NCBI RefSeq assembly: GCF_020524905.1 | Contig: NZ_JAIVKI010000001.1 | Location: 310,001 to 374,000 of the forward strand | Source of the DNA: Microbulbifer variabilis | Lineage (GTDB): Bacteria > Pseudomonadota > Gammaproteobacteria > Pseudomonadales > Cellvibrionaceae | Direction of reading: 5' to 3' | Length of the DNA stretch: 64,000 nt | Shown here: positions 27,284 through 35,729 of the stretch, one piece after another | How the letters are laid out: each line of letters opens with the position of its first letter | Position numbering within the stretch: position 1 is the stretch's first letter | Position numbers and translations under genes: made by a program | The notes under the pieces: model-generated | Database searches by the model: none | Seen by the model: the letters and a program-made list of their open reading frames with translations, nothing else | Told to the model about the DNA's origin: nothing

Positions 27284-28822
27284 TTATTGCAGGGCCTCGC
27301 GCGATAGCAGGTAATGGGCCAGGGCTTTTTTCTGCTCCCCGTTAAGGTCATACCTGGGCATTGGGGGCGTTGGCGTATCAAAGTAGTCCGCTAGGCTTTG
27401 CAATGTGTACTTTTTGTTAAGTCCGGTTAACGGCACTTGTTGCTGATGGCACTGGGCGCAATTGTGAGTTAGATATAGTGCTCGTCCTTCGCGAGCGGCG
27501 GCAGTATCGGTTGGTGGCGGCTTCCTCGGTACTCTGGCCGGAGCAGGAATTTTCTTGGACGATACCTTTGCCTTTTGGGGGGCAGCGGTAGGGGACAGAC
27601 GATAGATTGCTCCTGCATAATCGTCGGAAATATAAATATTGCCTTTAGCATCCTCGGCAATTGCCACAGGCCTGCCTGAGACCTCCTTGCGGTTTTCGCT
27701 GAGGAAGCCCCAGAGAAAATCTCGCTGGGAGATTTTTCCACCATCATCCCAGTGCAGGGAAACCACTTTGTAACCATCTTTGACACTTCTGTTCCAGGAG
27801 CCGTGCAAGGCTACTAAAGCGGCTCCGCGATAACCCGCCAATTGCTCCGGGCTGCGCAGGAAACGGATACCGAGTGGAGCATTGTGAGCGGCGAATTTGT
27901 GCACTGGCGGCAGGGAAGCGGCGATCATCTCTTTGATGGTGGGGTCTTCATCATTGATAAAGTTAGGGTCTGGCACCCGGTCGCCATAGGCATAGGGCCA
28001 GCCATAGAATTTGTCGGGATCGATAAGGTTGAGTTCATCGGGTGGCAGGTTGTCCCCCAGCCAATCCCGGCCATTATCGGTGGCGTAGATACCGCCATCT
28101 TTGGGTGACCAGTCAAACCCCACACTATTGCGTAAACCAGTGGCAAATATTTTTAAATCACTGCCATCGGGACGCAAGCGCATGATACTGGCGCGGCGGC
28201 GGTCCTTCTCGACACAAACGTTGCAGCTGGAGCCACTACTGAGATATAGCCAGCCATCCGGCCCCTTTTCGATGGTTTTGGTCCAGTGGCCACTGTCTTC
28301 CAAGCCTTCGACGATTCTTTGGTATCGTCCAGCCAAACGGGCATCGGAGTGATCGAAGGGCACTCTGCCAACAGCATCGCTTTCCGCGATGTAAAGCCAA
28401 TTCTCATGTAGTAGAAGCCCATGTGGACGGTTTAGATCGCCAATCAAGATACGCTGGTTATCAGCGCGACCATCACCATCTCGGTCGGGGGATAATAAGG
28501 AAACTTGTCCCTTCTTTGGCTGGGAAACCAGGATATCCCCCGAACGGGTTATTGCCAACCAGCGCGCATTGGGCACACTATCAGCGAATAGTTGCAGTTG
28601 ATATCCAGAAGCGGCTGATAATTTTTGAATAACTTCTTGTTCGTTAGTTTTTGCGCCACCAATCATCTGGCGCCAGGGCACGCTAATCCCCGAAGAAACG
28701 GTCGTGTAGGCGCTTGAAACAACGGCGCTGAAGATAAGCAAAAAAATTAGCGTATATTTCAACGTCTTTTTCCCTGTATCGATTGATCTTGAAATAAAGG
28801 TGTTTATAGTGGCCGCGCTCAT
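27284..28822 (-). CDS. Membrane-targeted PQQ-type sugar dehydrogenase fused to cytochrome c
   Basis: A 512-residue protein. An N-terminal hydrophobic segment (about 20-42) directs it to the membrane or periplasm. The middle is a six-bladed propeller of the glucose/sorbosone dehydrogenase type: 'FATGLRNSVGFDWSPKDG', 'WPYAYGDRVPDP', 'HGSWNRS' and 'GNIYISDDYAGAIYRL'. The C-terminal 75 residues are a small cytochrome c with one heme motif 'CAQCH' and 'MPRYDL', where Met may be the axial ligand. The fusion would pass electrons from an aldose or similar substrate straight to the respiratory chain. The N-terminal start has only a weak ribosome site. Its start faces the Rsm-like RNA element. Confidence 0.88.
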   Translation of the reverse strand: MSAATINTFISRSIDTGKKTLKYTLIFLLIFSAVVSSAYTTVSSGISVPWRQMIGGAKTNEQEVIQKLSAASGYQLQLFADSVPNARWLAITRSGDILVSQPKKGQVSLLSPDRDGDGRADNQRILIGDLNRPHGLLLHENWLYIAESDAVGRVPFDHSDARLAGRYQRIVEGLEDSGHWTKTIEKGPDGWLYLSSGSSCNVCVEKDRRRASIMRLRPDGSDLKIFATGLRNSVGFDWSPKDGGIYATDNGRDWLGDNLPPDELNLIDPDKFYGWPYAYGDRVPDPNFINDEDPTIKEMIAASLPPVHKFAAHNAPLGIRFLRSPEQLAGYRGAALVALHGSWNRSVKDGYKVVSLHWDDGGKISQRDFLWGFLSENRKEVSGRPVAIAEDAKGNIYISDDYAGAIYRLSPTAAPQKAKVSSKKIPAPARVPRKPPPTDTAAAREGRALYLTHNCAQCHQQQVPLTGLNKKYTLQSLADYFDTPTPPMPRYDLNGEQKKALAHYLLSREALQ

Positions 28823-28893
28823 GTACTGAGCCCTGTTTTAGCACAGTGCTCCCACCGGGTCTCCCTTTCTTTTATGAAAGAAATATTTCACCT

Positions 28894-28911
28894 TGTGAGA
28901 TATGTCTTACA
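28894..28911 (+). promoter_or_regulatory. Candidate GacA/UvrY upstream activating sequence
   Basis: TGTGAG-ATATGT-CTTACA matches the GacA box TGTAAG-N6-CTTACA at 11 of 12 fixed positions. Its centre is about 65-70 bases upstream of the predicted start of the GGA-rich RNA, the position known for rsmY/rsmZ promoters. Confidence 0.7.
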
Positions 28912-28954
28912 CAAAATTCAGCAGATTGCCCCTACTTTTTTCTCGCCCGATGTC

Positions 28955-28960
28955 CATAAT
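28955..28960 (+). promoter_or_regulatory. -10 element of the Rsm-like RNA
   Basis: CATAAT (5 of 6 to TATAAT). No good -35 hexamer lies 16-18 bases upstream, as expected of an activator-dependent promoter. Confidence 0.5.
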
Positions 28961-28966
28961 TAACTG

Positions 28967-29091
28967 GCAGGGACGCACAAGGGACTGCAACTCTGCGGCA
29001 AAGGATAAAAGGAATGCGCCGCTCGCCCTATGGATATGGGCACCATCCTGTGAGACGCACCGCCCAGGCCGGATTGCCTGGGCGGTGTTTT
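28967..29091 (+). ncRNA. Candidate RsmY/RsmZ-like (CsrB-class) regulatory RNA
   Basis: A predicted transcript of about 125 bases with six GGA motifs (28971, 28982, 29003, 29011, 29032, 29071). One is in a TGGA tetraloop closed by GCCCTA/TA(T)GGGC (29025-29041), two share a loop closed by GCGGC/GCCGC (28995-29022), and one is in the terminator loop. GGA in loops is the binding signal of RsmA/CsrA, and this length and layout are those of RsmY, RsmX and RsmZ. A GacA-type box and a -10 element lie at matching distances upstream. No convincing reading frame covers it. The rsmA/csrA and gacA genes are not in the window, so the role is inferred. Confidence 0.7.
29058..29091 (+). terminator. Intrinsic terminator of the Rsm-like RNA
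   Basis: Perfect 12-bp stem (CACCGCCCAGGC / GCCTGGGCGGTG), loop CGGATT, then TTTT. The direction is plus because only that strand has the T tract. Confidence 0.9.
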
Positions 29092-29575
29092 AAATGCTTC
29101 AGAATTGCCTGTTATTACCCAAATTCCTCCTGCCCCTGGTAGTTACTTCTCACACTCCTGTCTCTTTCTCTAGTATTTTATTCTTAGTGGTCGCTATTTT
29201 ATTGCAAGCCAATTTCGCGTATGTCTGGAATTTGTAATATTTATCCGCTTTAATGATGAGAGGTCGGCCATTATTGCTCGGGCCGGTGGAGGATGGCGCA
29301 TTCAGCAATCAATCATTAGTAGTGCCCGTTTATGTCCTGGCATTCCCTCGTTGCTGGACTACTGGCAAATTGTCAGTGAAATCATCAGCGGGTAGTCGCT
29401 CTAGTCTTTTTAATGTCCTATCGAAACTGGACACTTCTGTTCAGGTTCAACTTCTTCTCTCTTTTTTCCAAGTAGCCTTTCAAAGTAGGCATTTGGGCGT
29501 TTTAAAATTTTCCACTTTGCTGGTTATGGCGGCAGTGGGCCGGGTTTTTCTGTTTAATTGCGGGGAGGCGAGGTC
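29092..29575. other. Intergenic region before the HNH gene
   Basis: About 480 AT-rich bases. An open frame at 29253-29600 has no ribosome site and overlaps the HNH gene; I do not regard it as real. No other structure recognised. Confidence 0.5.
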
Positions 29576-30145
29576 ATGCAAGCGCGAATTTTACGCCTGA
29601 ATTTGGCGGGGCAACCATTAGATTGGCTCACCTGGCAGGAGGCTTCCTGCTTGTATGTACGCGATTTGGTTACTTGGTCTCTAGGAGGGATAGTACAGCG
29701 GGTACGGGGCGGGTTTAATCGAAATGGTGAGCGGTCCACCTTGGATCTGGCATCTATCATAGCCTGTGGCGGTGCCCGAATGGCGCGTCCACGTAGTCGT
29801 CCGCCACTCACAAACCGCGCACTTTTTTTTCGGGATGTACACACTTGTCTTTATTGCGGCAATATTTTCAAATCGTTCGAGTTGACCAGAGACCATGTTA
29901 TCCCAGTGTCGAAGGGAGGAATGGATTCCTGGGAAAATGTAGTTACAGCCTGCCGTCGCTGTAATCAACACAAGGGCAATTATTTGCTAGAAGATATTGA
30001 AATGGAATTACTGGCTCTGCCCTTTTGCCCCAACGCTGCGGAGTATCTGGCTTTGATTAATAGTGAGCGGATTCGCGGGGATCAGATGGAATTTCTACGC
30101 AGCCAATTTTCCCGCAGGCGTCAGCAGGATTGGTTATTGCACTAA
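29576..30145 (+). CDS. HNH endonuclease domain protein
   Basis: A 189-residue protein starting at ATG 29576, with GGAGG seven bases upstream; a codon at 29558 is less likely. The N-terminal 75 residues ('ARILRLNLAGQPLDWLTW') are the conserved leader of a proteobacterial family of stand-alone HNH proteins. The nuclease part has 'CLYCGN', 'LTRDHVIPVSKGG' and 'ACRRCNQHKGN', giving both zinc-binding CxxC pairs and the catalytic D-H. Cellular role unknown; no restriction or phage genes are near. Confidence 0.85.
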   Translation: MQARILRLNLAGQPLDWLTWQEASCLYVRDLVTWSLGGIVQRVRGGFNRNGERSTLDLASIIACGGARMARPRSRPPLTNRALFFRDVHTCLYCGNIFKSFELTRDHVIPVSKGGMDSWENVVTACRRCNQHKGNYLLEDIEMELLALPFCPNAAEYLALINSERIRGDQMEFLRSQFSRRRQQDWLLH

Positions 30146-30167
30146 CTTTTGAAAGCTAAGGAAGTTT

Positions 30168-30193
30168 AAAAAAGGGGCTAGGGCCCCTTTTTT
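30168..30193. terminator. Bidirectional terminator between HNH and ddl genes
   Basis: Stem AAAAAAGGGGC / GCCCCTTTTTT with loop TAGG between convergent genes. Confidence 0.92.
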
Positions 30194-30224
30194 AATTTTT
30201 CGCTTTTTGTTTAAGTCGTGCTCA

Positions 30225-31226
30225 TTACGTTCGTTGAGCTACGGCTGAGCGAATAAGGCCTGTTAAATATTCCGTAAAATCATGGCCATGGTTTTGCATC
30301 ATCTTGGGGAACATGGAGTTGGGGGTCATACCGGGGAAAGTATTGACTTCATTTAGGTAGAGTTCCCCTGCCTCCGTTAGGAAAAAGTCGATACGGGATA
30401 GATCCTTCAGCTTGAGCGCCTTAAAAGTGCGTTTTGAGACATCTTGAATCCACGCCAGTTGTTCTTCATTGAGACCCTCAGCTTTAATAAAAGTCTCAGC
30501 GCGACTACCGGGGGCATATTTCTCCTTGTAGGTGTAGAAAGTATCCGCTGGGGCGCGGACCTCACCGGGATGGGTGGCTATCAACTCTTCGCCAAAAGTG
30601 TAAACAGCAACTTCCAGTTCGCGGGCGTTTAGCGCTTTCTCTATCAGCACATAGGATGAGAGGGTAAATGCCTCTGCTATCGCATTCTCCAGGTCTTCCT
30701 TGCGACTGACTTTGAAGCAGCCCACCGAGGAACCCTGGTTTGAAGCTTTAACAAAGACCGCTTCCCACTCTTCCAAGGCCGCGTGGGCCTTGCCCAGTTC
30801 TTCTGTCTCAAGGCTGTGTAGGAATAGATAGGGGGTGTTATCGATTCCCAACGCACTCAGCCACATTTTTGTTTTAATTTTATTAAAACAAATTTTGCTT
30901 GCTTCCGGTGCCGATCCGAAATAGGGAATGCCGTACATATCAAGTTGGGATTGTAGATCGCCGGTCTCCCCAGGATATCCATGGATGGCGGGGATGACAT
31001 AATCCACATCCCAGGCATTGCCCTCTTCATCGCGAATTTTACCATCGTAAAAGATATGATAGACGCGGCCCTCTTTATCAGTAAGGCAGCCGCTCGAGTC
31101 CATTTCTACTCGCATCAGGGCGATATCTTCGGATTCGGCCAGTTGCTCTTCAATAAAGTCTGCAGTGCGCAGGGACACATCGTGCTCGCTGCTGCCACCG
31201 CCGCAGATAAGCAAGGTGTTGATCAT
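30225..31226 (-). CDS. ddl: D-alanine--D-alanine ligase
   Basis: A 333-residue ATP-grasp ligase that makes the D-Ala-D-Ala dipeptide of peptidoglycan. Motifs: 'CGGGSSEHDVSL' at the N-terminus, 'HGYPGETGDLQSQLD', the ATP-grasp 'FVKASNQGSSVGC', and 'YLNEVNTFPGMTPNSMFP' with Mg ligands and the substrate-binding Ser. It follows mepA by four bases, so both are one operon of cell-wall genes. It is not in the mur-fts cluster, so a second Ddl may exist elsewhere. Confidence 0.93.
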   Translation of the reverse strand: MINTLLICGGGSSEHDVSLRTADFIEEQLAESEDIALMRVEMDSSGCLTDKEGRVYHIFYDGKIRDEEGNAWDVDYVIPAIHGYPGETGDLQSQLDMYGIPYFGSAPEASKICFNKIKTKMWLSALGIDNTPYLFLHSLETEELGKAHAALEEWEAVFVKASNQGSSVGCFKVSRKEDLENAIAEAFTLSSYVLIEKALNARELEVAVYTFGEELIATHPGEVRAPADTFYTYKEKYAPGSRAETFIKAEGLNEEQLAWIQDVSKRTFKALKLKDLSRIDFFLTEAGELYLNEVNTFPGMTPNSMFPKMMQNHGHDFTEYLTGLIRSAVAQRT

Positions 31227-31230
31227 AGAA

Positions 31231-32139
31231 TTATTCCGTCGTGGTGCCGGCCGGGGGTGCCTGCAAAACTTGCTGACACTGTTGCGGCATCTTCTTGGGT
31301 TTGGGTTTTGTCGGTTGGGTCTTAGTGCCGTTCAGTATTGCGTAGAACTCCTCGCTAAACCACCAGTCCAGATCATTGCCGCAAGGCGCGGTGCGCACGG
31401 GAGCCTGGGGTTTGCAGTGGCTGCTGCCGGCTGGGCAGGACAGCCGAACATGAAAGTGATAATTATGTCCCCACCAGGGGCGTACCTTGCGCAGCCATTC
31501 ATTGTCTGTGCCAGAAATTTCACATAATTGGCGCTTGATAGTGGGATGGACAAATATCCGCTCAACACGTTGGTCTTCAGCGGCCATACGCAGGATCTTT
31601 GGTACCCGCTCGTCCCAGTTCTCCTTAATCAAACGATGCTGGCGGGTATCTGCCAGGGGGATAGCGGAGATATTATCGCGTTCCCATTCAGTCAGCGCAC
31701 GCTGTGCGGCGCGTCTGTCCTGTGAATACCAAATATCCACATCCAAGCCGGTCTGGTGACTGCTATGCCCCCCGCTGCCAAAGGGGCCGCCGCGCGCCAT
31801 CGACATATCGCCAATTTGTATCCTGCCGAGATGACTTTGCGCGACGCTTTGGGAAAAGTCTTTCAGGAAGGCGACGGTATCTGGGTGCGCGAAATGTCGA
31901 TCGCGACCGGTGCGAACCAGCTGGTAGCCCTCACCGCGTAAAGGCAGTGTTTCCGCTCCGGCCAGGCAACCATTGGTGTAGGTGCCTATGCTGGCTGAGT
32001 CCTGGGCACTGGGGCTCTCGCTCTCCTCCCAGGGGTTGGCCTGGGCCTGAGAGCCAAAGATGGCGTAGGCGATAACCAATGAGCAGGAAAATAACTTGGC
32101 GTAGTTAAACAGTCTGGGGCGCTTGAATAAGAGAGACAT
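31231..32139 (-). CDS. mepA: Penicillin-insensitive murein endopeptidase MepA
   Basis: A 302-residue periplasmic LAS-type metallopeptidase that cuts D-Ala-DAP cross-links in peptidoglycan. A signal peptide ends near 'GSQAQA'. Zinc motifs 'GGHSSHQTGLDVDIW' (H-x6-D type) and 'HNYHFHVRLSCP' are complete. C-terminal Pro/Gln-rich tail. Followed immediately by ddl. Confidence 0.96.
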   Translation of the reverse strand: MSLLFKRPRLFNYAKLFSCSLVIAYAIFGSQAQANPWEESESPSAQDSASIGTYTNGCLAGAETLPLRGEGYQLVRTGRDRHFAHPDTVAFLKDFSQSVAQSHLGRIQIGDMSMARGGPFGSGGHSSHQTGLDVDIWYSQDRRAAQRALTEWERDNISAIPLADTRQHRLIKENWDERVPKILRMAAEDQRVERIFVHPTIKRQLCEISGTDNEWLRKVRPWWGHNYHFHVRLSCPAGSSHCKPQAPVRTAPCGNDLDWWFSEEFYAILNGTKTQPTKPKPKKMPQQCQQVLQAPPAGTTTE

Positions 32140-32215
32140 AAATCCCTAGTTACCGGTAAGTCTGGTGGTCGGGTTGCGCGCGGCGCGGACCCGACGAGTA
32201 TAGACAGACAGTGTA

Positions 32216-33289
32216 CTAGCTCTGTGACGCAAGTATCTCTTTGCAGTTCCCTATGAGTTGATCCATTTCTATATCGGTGCCAATGGAAATGCGCAGGTAC
32301 TCGCTGATGCGGGGTTTATCGAAGTAACGAACCAGAATACCCCGCTCACGCAGGGCCAAGTAGAGGGGCTCGGCACCAGGGGCTGGTGGCTTGGCCAGGA
32401 TAAAATTCGCCATGGAGGGAACAACTTCGAATCCCAAATCCAACAGGGCCTCCTCTGTTCTTGAGCGTGTAGCGACCACCTTGTCACAGTTGTCCTTGTG
32501 CCAGGCTCTATCGCGAATGGCAGCAGTGGCCACTTCTTGGGCAATCGCGTCGATAGGGTAGGAGTTGAAGGAGTTCTTTGCGCGTAGCAACCCTTCAATC
32601 AAGTGCTCCTGGCCCATGGCAAAGCCGAGGCGCAGACCGGCCAGTGCATAGGACTTCGACAGGGTGTGAATTACCAGTAGGTTGGGGTATTGCTCAATGA
32701 GCTGAGTGGCGCTCTCGCCCCCAAAGTCGATGTAGGCCTCATCGATGATGACCACTCGCTCTGGCTGCAGCTGCAGCAGTGCCTCAATCCTATCGAGCGA
32801 TAGGTGGCGGCCTGTAGGCGCATTGGGATTGGGGATAATAACTCCGCCAGCAGCACCCGAGAAACCCTCTACATCGAGGCTGAAATCTTCTAAAAGGGGG
32901 ATGCTACGAGACTCTATGCCAAAGAGCTGACAGTACACCGGGTAGAAGCTGTAGGTGATATCTGGGAATAGTAAGGGTTCGTTGCGGCGGAAAAAGCTGT
33001 AAAAGCTCAGAGCCAGTACTTCGTCGGAGCCATTGCCGACGAAGACTTGCTTGTCATTTAGGCCGTAACGCTCAGCAATGGCTGCGCGCAGCGCACAGGA
33101 CTCTGGGTCTGGATAGCGCCGCAGAGCATCGGCAAAATTTCTCTGTGCCAATAGTGCCAGTGCTTGGGGCGAGGCGGGATAAGGGTTCTCGTTGGTGTTT
33201 AGCTTAATCAGGGTGGTGCCGCTGGGCTGCTCACCGGGGGTGTATGGCTCCAGCTGCTCTAAGCCGGGACTCCAAAACGATGTATTCAC
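32216..33289 (-). CDS. hisC: Histidinol-phosphate aminotransferase
   Basis: A 357-residue class II PLP aminotransferase. 'NTNENPYPASP', 'NGSDEVLAL', 'PNPNAPTG', 'DEAYIDF' and the lysine-bearing 'TLSKSYALAGLRLGF' identify HisC. The start is GTG 33289, which overlaps the TAG of the FHA gene by one base (TAGTG), with GAGGT upstream. Histidine genes are absent around it. It may instead be a paralogue using aromatic amino acids, as many HisC homologues outside his operons are. Confidence 0.9.
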   Translation of the reverse strand: MNTSFWSPGLEQLEPYTPGEQPSGTTLIKLNTNENPYPASPQALALLAQRNFADALRRYPDPESCALRAAIAERYGLNDKQVFVGNGSDEVLALSFYSFFRRNEPLLFPDITYSFYPVYCQLFGIESRSIPLLEDFSLDVEGFSGAAGGVIIPNPNAPTGRHLSLDRIEALLQLQPERVVIIDEAYIDFGGESATQLIEQYPNLLVIHTLSKSYALAGLRLGFAMGQEHLIEGLLRAKNSFNSYPIDAIAQEVATAAIRDRAWHKDNCDKVVATRSRTEEALLDLGFEVVPSMANFILAKPPAPGAEPLYLALRERGILVRYFDKPRISEYLRISIGTDIEMDQLIGNCKEILASQS

Positions 33290-34323
33290 TACTCTACCTC
33301 TGCGCTATCGTCTTCTGTGGAAGAGCTGTCTTTGCTTCCTTTCTCTGACTCGTCATTTTTGATGGGAATATCAAATTGTGCCGCTGAACCGGTGATAAAT
33401 TCCTGCATGGGCACCGGTTTACGCAGCAACATATTATCGTATTTGAGTTCGGTAGAAATCTCAGGTGTTTCACTGAAGTCATCAATCGAGCCGATTGTTT
33501 CCACAAGGCTGAGGCCTAAAAATCCGATTGGCAGTATCAGGGCCACGGCCCAGCGCCAAGCGCGCCCAAGATTGGTGGCCAGGTAACAAGCGCACCAGAG
33601 CATGGCGGGCAATATGATGGCGAGCACCAGGAAATCCAGGATTTCCATGGTATTGCCGATGGCGAAGTTGTAATTCAGCACACTGCCGAACCACTCCCAG
33701 ACGGCATAGGTGAGTGCACCAATGGAGGCGATGGAGAGGTGGGCAAAAAAGTGTGTCTCGTGACGCACCACCCGGCCTACGAAAGCCCAAGCACCTGCAT
33801 AAATAACCAGGCCTATCACCGCACTCGCCAAAATATTGACAGCAATAGTCCACTGATAAGTGCGCGCATAGCCGAGATAACTGAGCAGTGCGGTGGACAG
33901 AGCCACGGCGAGCACCAGGAGGATGGCGTATAGGGGGTGGGACAGGCTGGCAAACAGGTTTTCCAGCGAGTGCAGAGGCGTGGCCTCGGCAACGCTGTCA
34001 TCGCAATTGAATATCCGCAAGCGGGATTTGCCACATTGTATCAGGTCTCCAGAGGAAATCTGATGAGAGGAAATTTCCCCTGGTTTTACCGATCGGTCCT
34101 TCAGGTTTCCCAACAGCTGGCTGCCATTGACCGTATTTAGGTCGTGCAGAATGTAATTGCCATCTTCTTCCCGGCGAATTTCCGCATGGCGCCCATCTGC
34201 ATGAATATCTTCCAGAATAGCGTCGTTGCTGAAAGCGCGGCCCAGGGTGAATTTGTCGCCATCCATGCGGTAGCGCATCTGTACCCGGTGAGCGCGGTTG
34301 AGTTCTTCAATTATCAGTGCCAT
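33289..34323 (-). CDS. FHA-domain multi-pass membrane protein
   Basis: About 344 residues starting at ATG 34323 (the 'MALIIEELNRAHRVQ' start; the longer frame upstream lies inside the protease gene). Residues 10-115 form an FHA domain with 'FTLGRAFSNDAIL', 'HAEIRREEDGNYILHDLNTVNGSQL', the phosphothreonine-binding Arg/Ser/Asn set partly replaced (the central Ser of the 'SRxH' motif is Gly-Arg here). Six or so hydrophobic helices follow (about 140-290), then an acidic, Ser-rich tail. It overlaps the protease gene by ten bases and hisC by one, forming an operon. Probably a membrane reader of kinase phosphorylation. Confidence 0.85.
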   Translation of the reverse strand: MALIIEELNRAHRVQMRYRMDGDKFTLGRAFSNDAILEDIHADGRHAEIRREEDGNYILHDLNTVNGSQLLGNLKDRSVKPGEISSHQISSGDLIQCGKSRLRIFNCDDSVAEATPLHSLENLFASLSHPLYAILLVLAVALSTALLSYLGYARTYQWTIAVNILASAVIGLVIYAGAWAFVGRVVRHETHFFAHLSIASIGALTYAVWEWFGSVLNYNFAIGNTMEILDFLVLAIILPAMLWCACYLATNLGRAWRWAVALILPIGFLGLSLVETIGSIDDFSETPEISTELKYDNMLLRKPVPMQEFITGSAAQFDIPIKNDESEKGSKDSSSTEDDSAEVE

Positions 34324-35618
34324 TGGATTTCGCTCGTGAACTTCTCGGCAAAGGCGTCGGCAGACTCCCGGGTAAAGCCGGATAGAGTAAAGTGGCTGAC
34401 CAGCGCGCGATTTTTTTGGTCCACGCTGAGGCTCAAGAAGAAGATATCGTAAAGATCGGGGAAGTTTTTGTAGCGCCTGACACAATAGCTGGTGCGGCTG
34501 ATTAAGGGCTTTTTACTTCGCTCGGGCTTGGATAGAGGACCATTGCCATTCCCATTGCGTGGCTGGGAGGTAAATCCCTGGCGGCAGCGGAAGTTGGTGA
34601 CATCCTCCTCGCCAGCACTGTTGCCGGGGTAGAAGGTGCTCATCTGATGTTCGTATTCCGCATAAAAACGCGCTGGTAAAAGGCCTTCGGCTTCGAGCCA
34701 GAAAAACTCGTATTCCACTCGGCCGGTATTAAATTCATCGGAGAGAAATATCACATCCTGTCCGGTGCAGCCTTTGTCGATACGTTTGATGGGATTGTCG
34801 CTGTCTTCCTCGCTGTTACCCCAGCATTTAATGGCAGGCACTATTTCTCCGACGACCTTGGCCTCACCCAGAGAACGCCGCTGCCAGTCTGCCTCCAGTA
34901 TGGAATCAATAATACGCTGTTGATTGTCGAGCAGTTGTTGGTAGGTGACCTCTTGAAGGTCAAATGCCATATCGCGCTGATGGAAGTGCTTTAGCAGACT
35001 GATCAGTTTATCCACCGGTACCAGAAAGCTCACCTGATTTCCGGCAGTCGCTACATTGATGCCCACTACTTGGCCGCGGGTATTAATCGCAGGGCCACCA
35101 CTCATCCCGGGGTTGATAGAGCCGGCGAAGTGAATGCGATCGTAAAAACTGCCTCCGGCTATACCGTTGTAGGTGCCTGGTATCAAGGTCATTCCAAGAT
35201 CCAGAGGGTTGCCGAGGGAGATAATCGTTTCGCCTTGTTTTGGCGTTTCAGTGGCGAGTTGCAGGTATTCCTTACCTGGCTTGTCCTGGCGCAATAGCGC
35301 CAAGTCGTTGACGACATCAATATCCAGAAGCTTTAGAGTGCCTTTGGTGCCATCGGTTGATAGATATTCCAGTATGTATTTATCCGGGTCGCTGACTGCT
35401 TGAGCAACGACATGGTAATTAGTGGCGAGTAGGCCATCGGCGGAAATCTGGAAGCCTGAGCCGAGCCCGGCTTTGGAATTAGAGGATTTCTCCATCAGGC
35501 GTATTTGATAAAGGCTGCCACGGTAATCGCTGTAAAGCTGCTCATATCCCTGTGCTAGAGCCAGAGTTGAGAAACAGAAGAGCACCCAGGCCAGAAGTTG
35601 GGCGGAAAAATTCGGCAT
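34314..35618 (-). CDS. Exported trypsin-like serine protease (S1C/HtrA-like, no PDZ)
   Basis: A 434-residue protein with a signal peptide (PNFSAQLLAWVLFCFSTLALA). The chymotrypsin-fold triad is present: His in 'TNYHVVAQ', Asp in 'VVNDLALLR', Ser in 'NPGMSGGPA'. No PDZ domain is visible; the C-terminal 200 residues are a unique domain with 'CRQGFTSQ' and other cysteines. Its stop overlaps the start of the FHA membrane protein, implying a joint role, perhaps cleaving an envelope substrate in a sensory route. Confidence 0.88.
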   Translation of the reverse strand: MPNFSAQLLAWVLFCFSTLALAQGYEQLYSDYRGSLYQIRLMEKSSNSKAGLGSGFQISADGLLATNYHVVAQAVSDPDKYILEYLSTDGTKGTLKLLDIDVVNDLALLRQDKPGKEYLQLATETPKQGETIISLGNPLDLGMTLIPGTYNGIAGGSFYDRIHFAGSINPGMSGGPAINTRGQVVGINVATAGNQVSFLVPVDKLISLLKHFHQRDMAFDLQEVTYQQLLDNQQRIIDSILEADWQRRSLGEAKVVGEIVPAIKCWGNSEEDSDNPIKRIDKGCTGQDVIFLSDEFNTGRVEYEFFWLEAEGLLPARFYAEYEHQMSTFYPGNSAGEEDVTNFRCRQGFTSQPRNGNGNGPLSKPERSKKPLISRTSYCVRRYKNFPDLYDIFFLSLSVDQKNRALVSHFTLSGFTRESADAFAEKFTSEIQWH

Positions 35619-35682
35619 TTTTGCTTGATTAAATTATGGACAGAAGCGGTGATACTACGGGATATAGAGTAGTGCAACAAGC

Positions 35683-35714
35683 GGGGCACGGCCGAGGATA
35701 TTAGCCGTGTCCCC
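35683..35714 (-). terminator. Hairpin after the PLP enzyme gene
   Basis: Stem GGGGCACGGC / GCCGTG(T)CCCC with one bulge, 16 bases past the stop of the minus-strand PLP gene. No T tract on that strand; weak terminator. Confidence 0.45.
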
Positions 35715-35729
35715 CACTTTTCAATCCCT

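Noticed and set aside
29253..29600. 115-codon open frame before the HNH gene
   Set aside because: No ribosome site, runs into the HNH start in another frame, composition unlike a protein.
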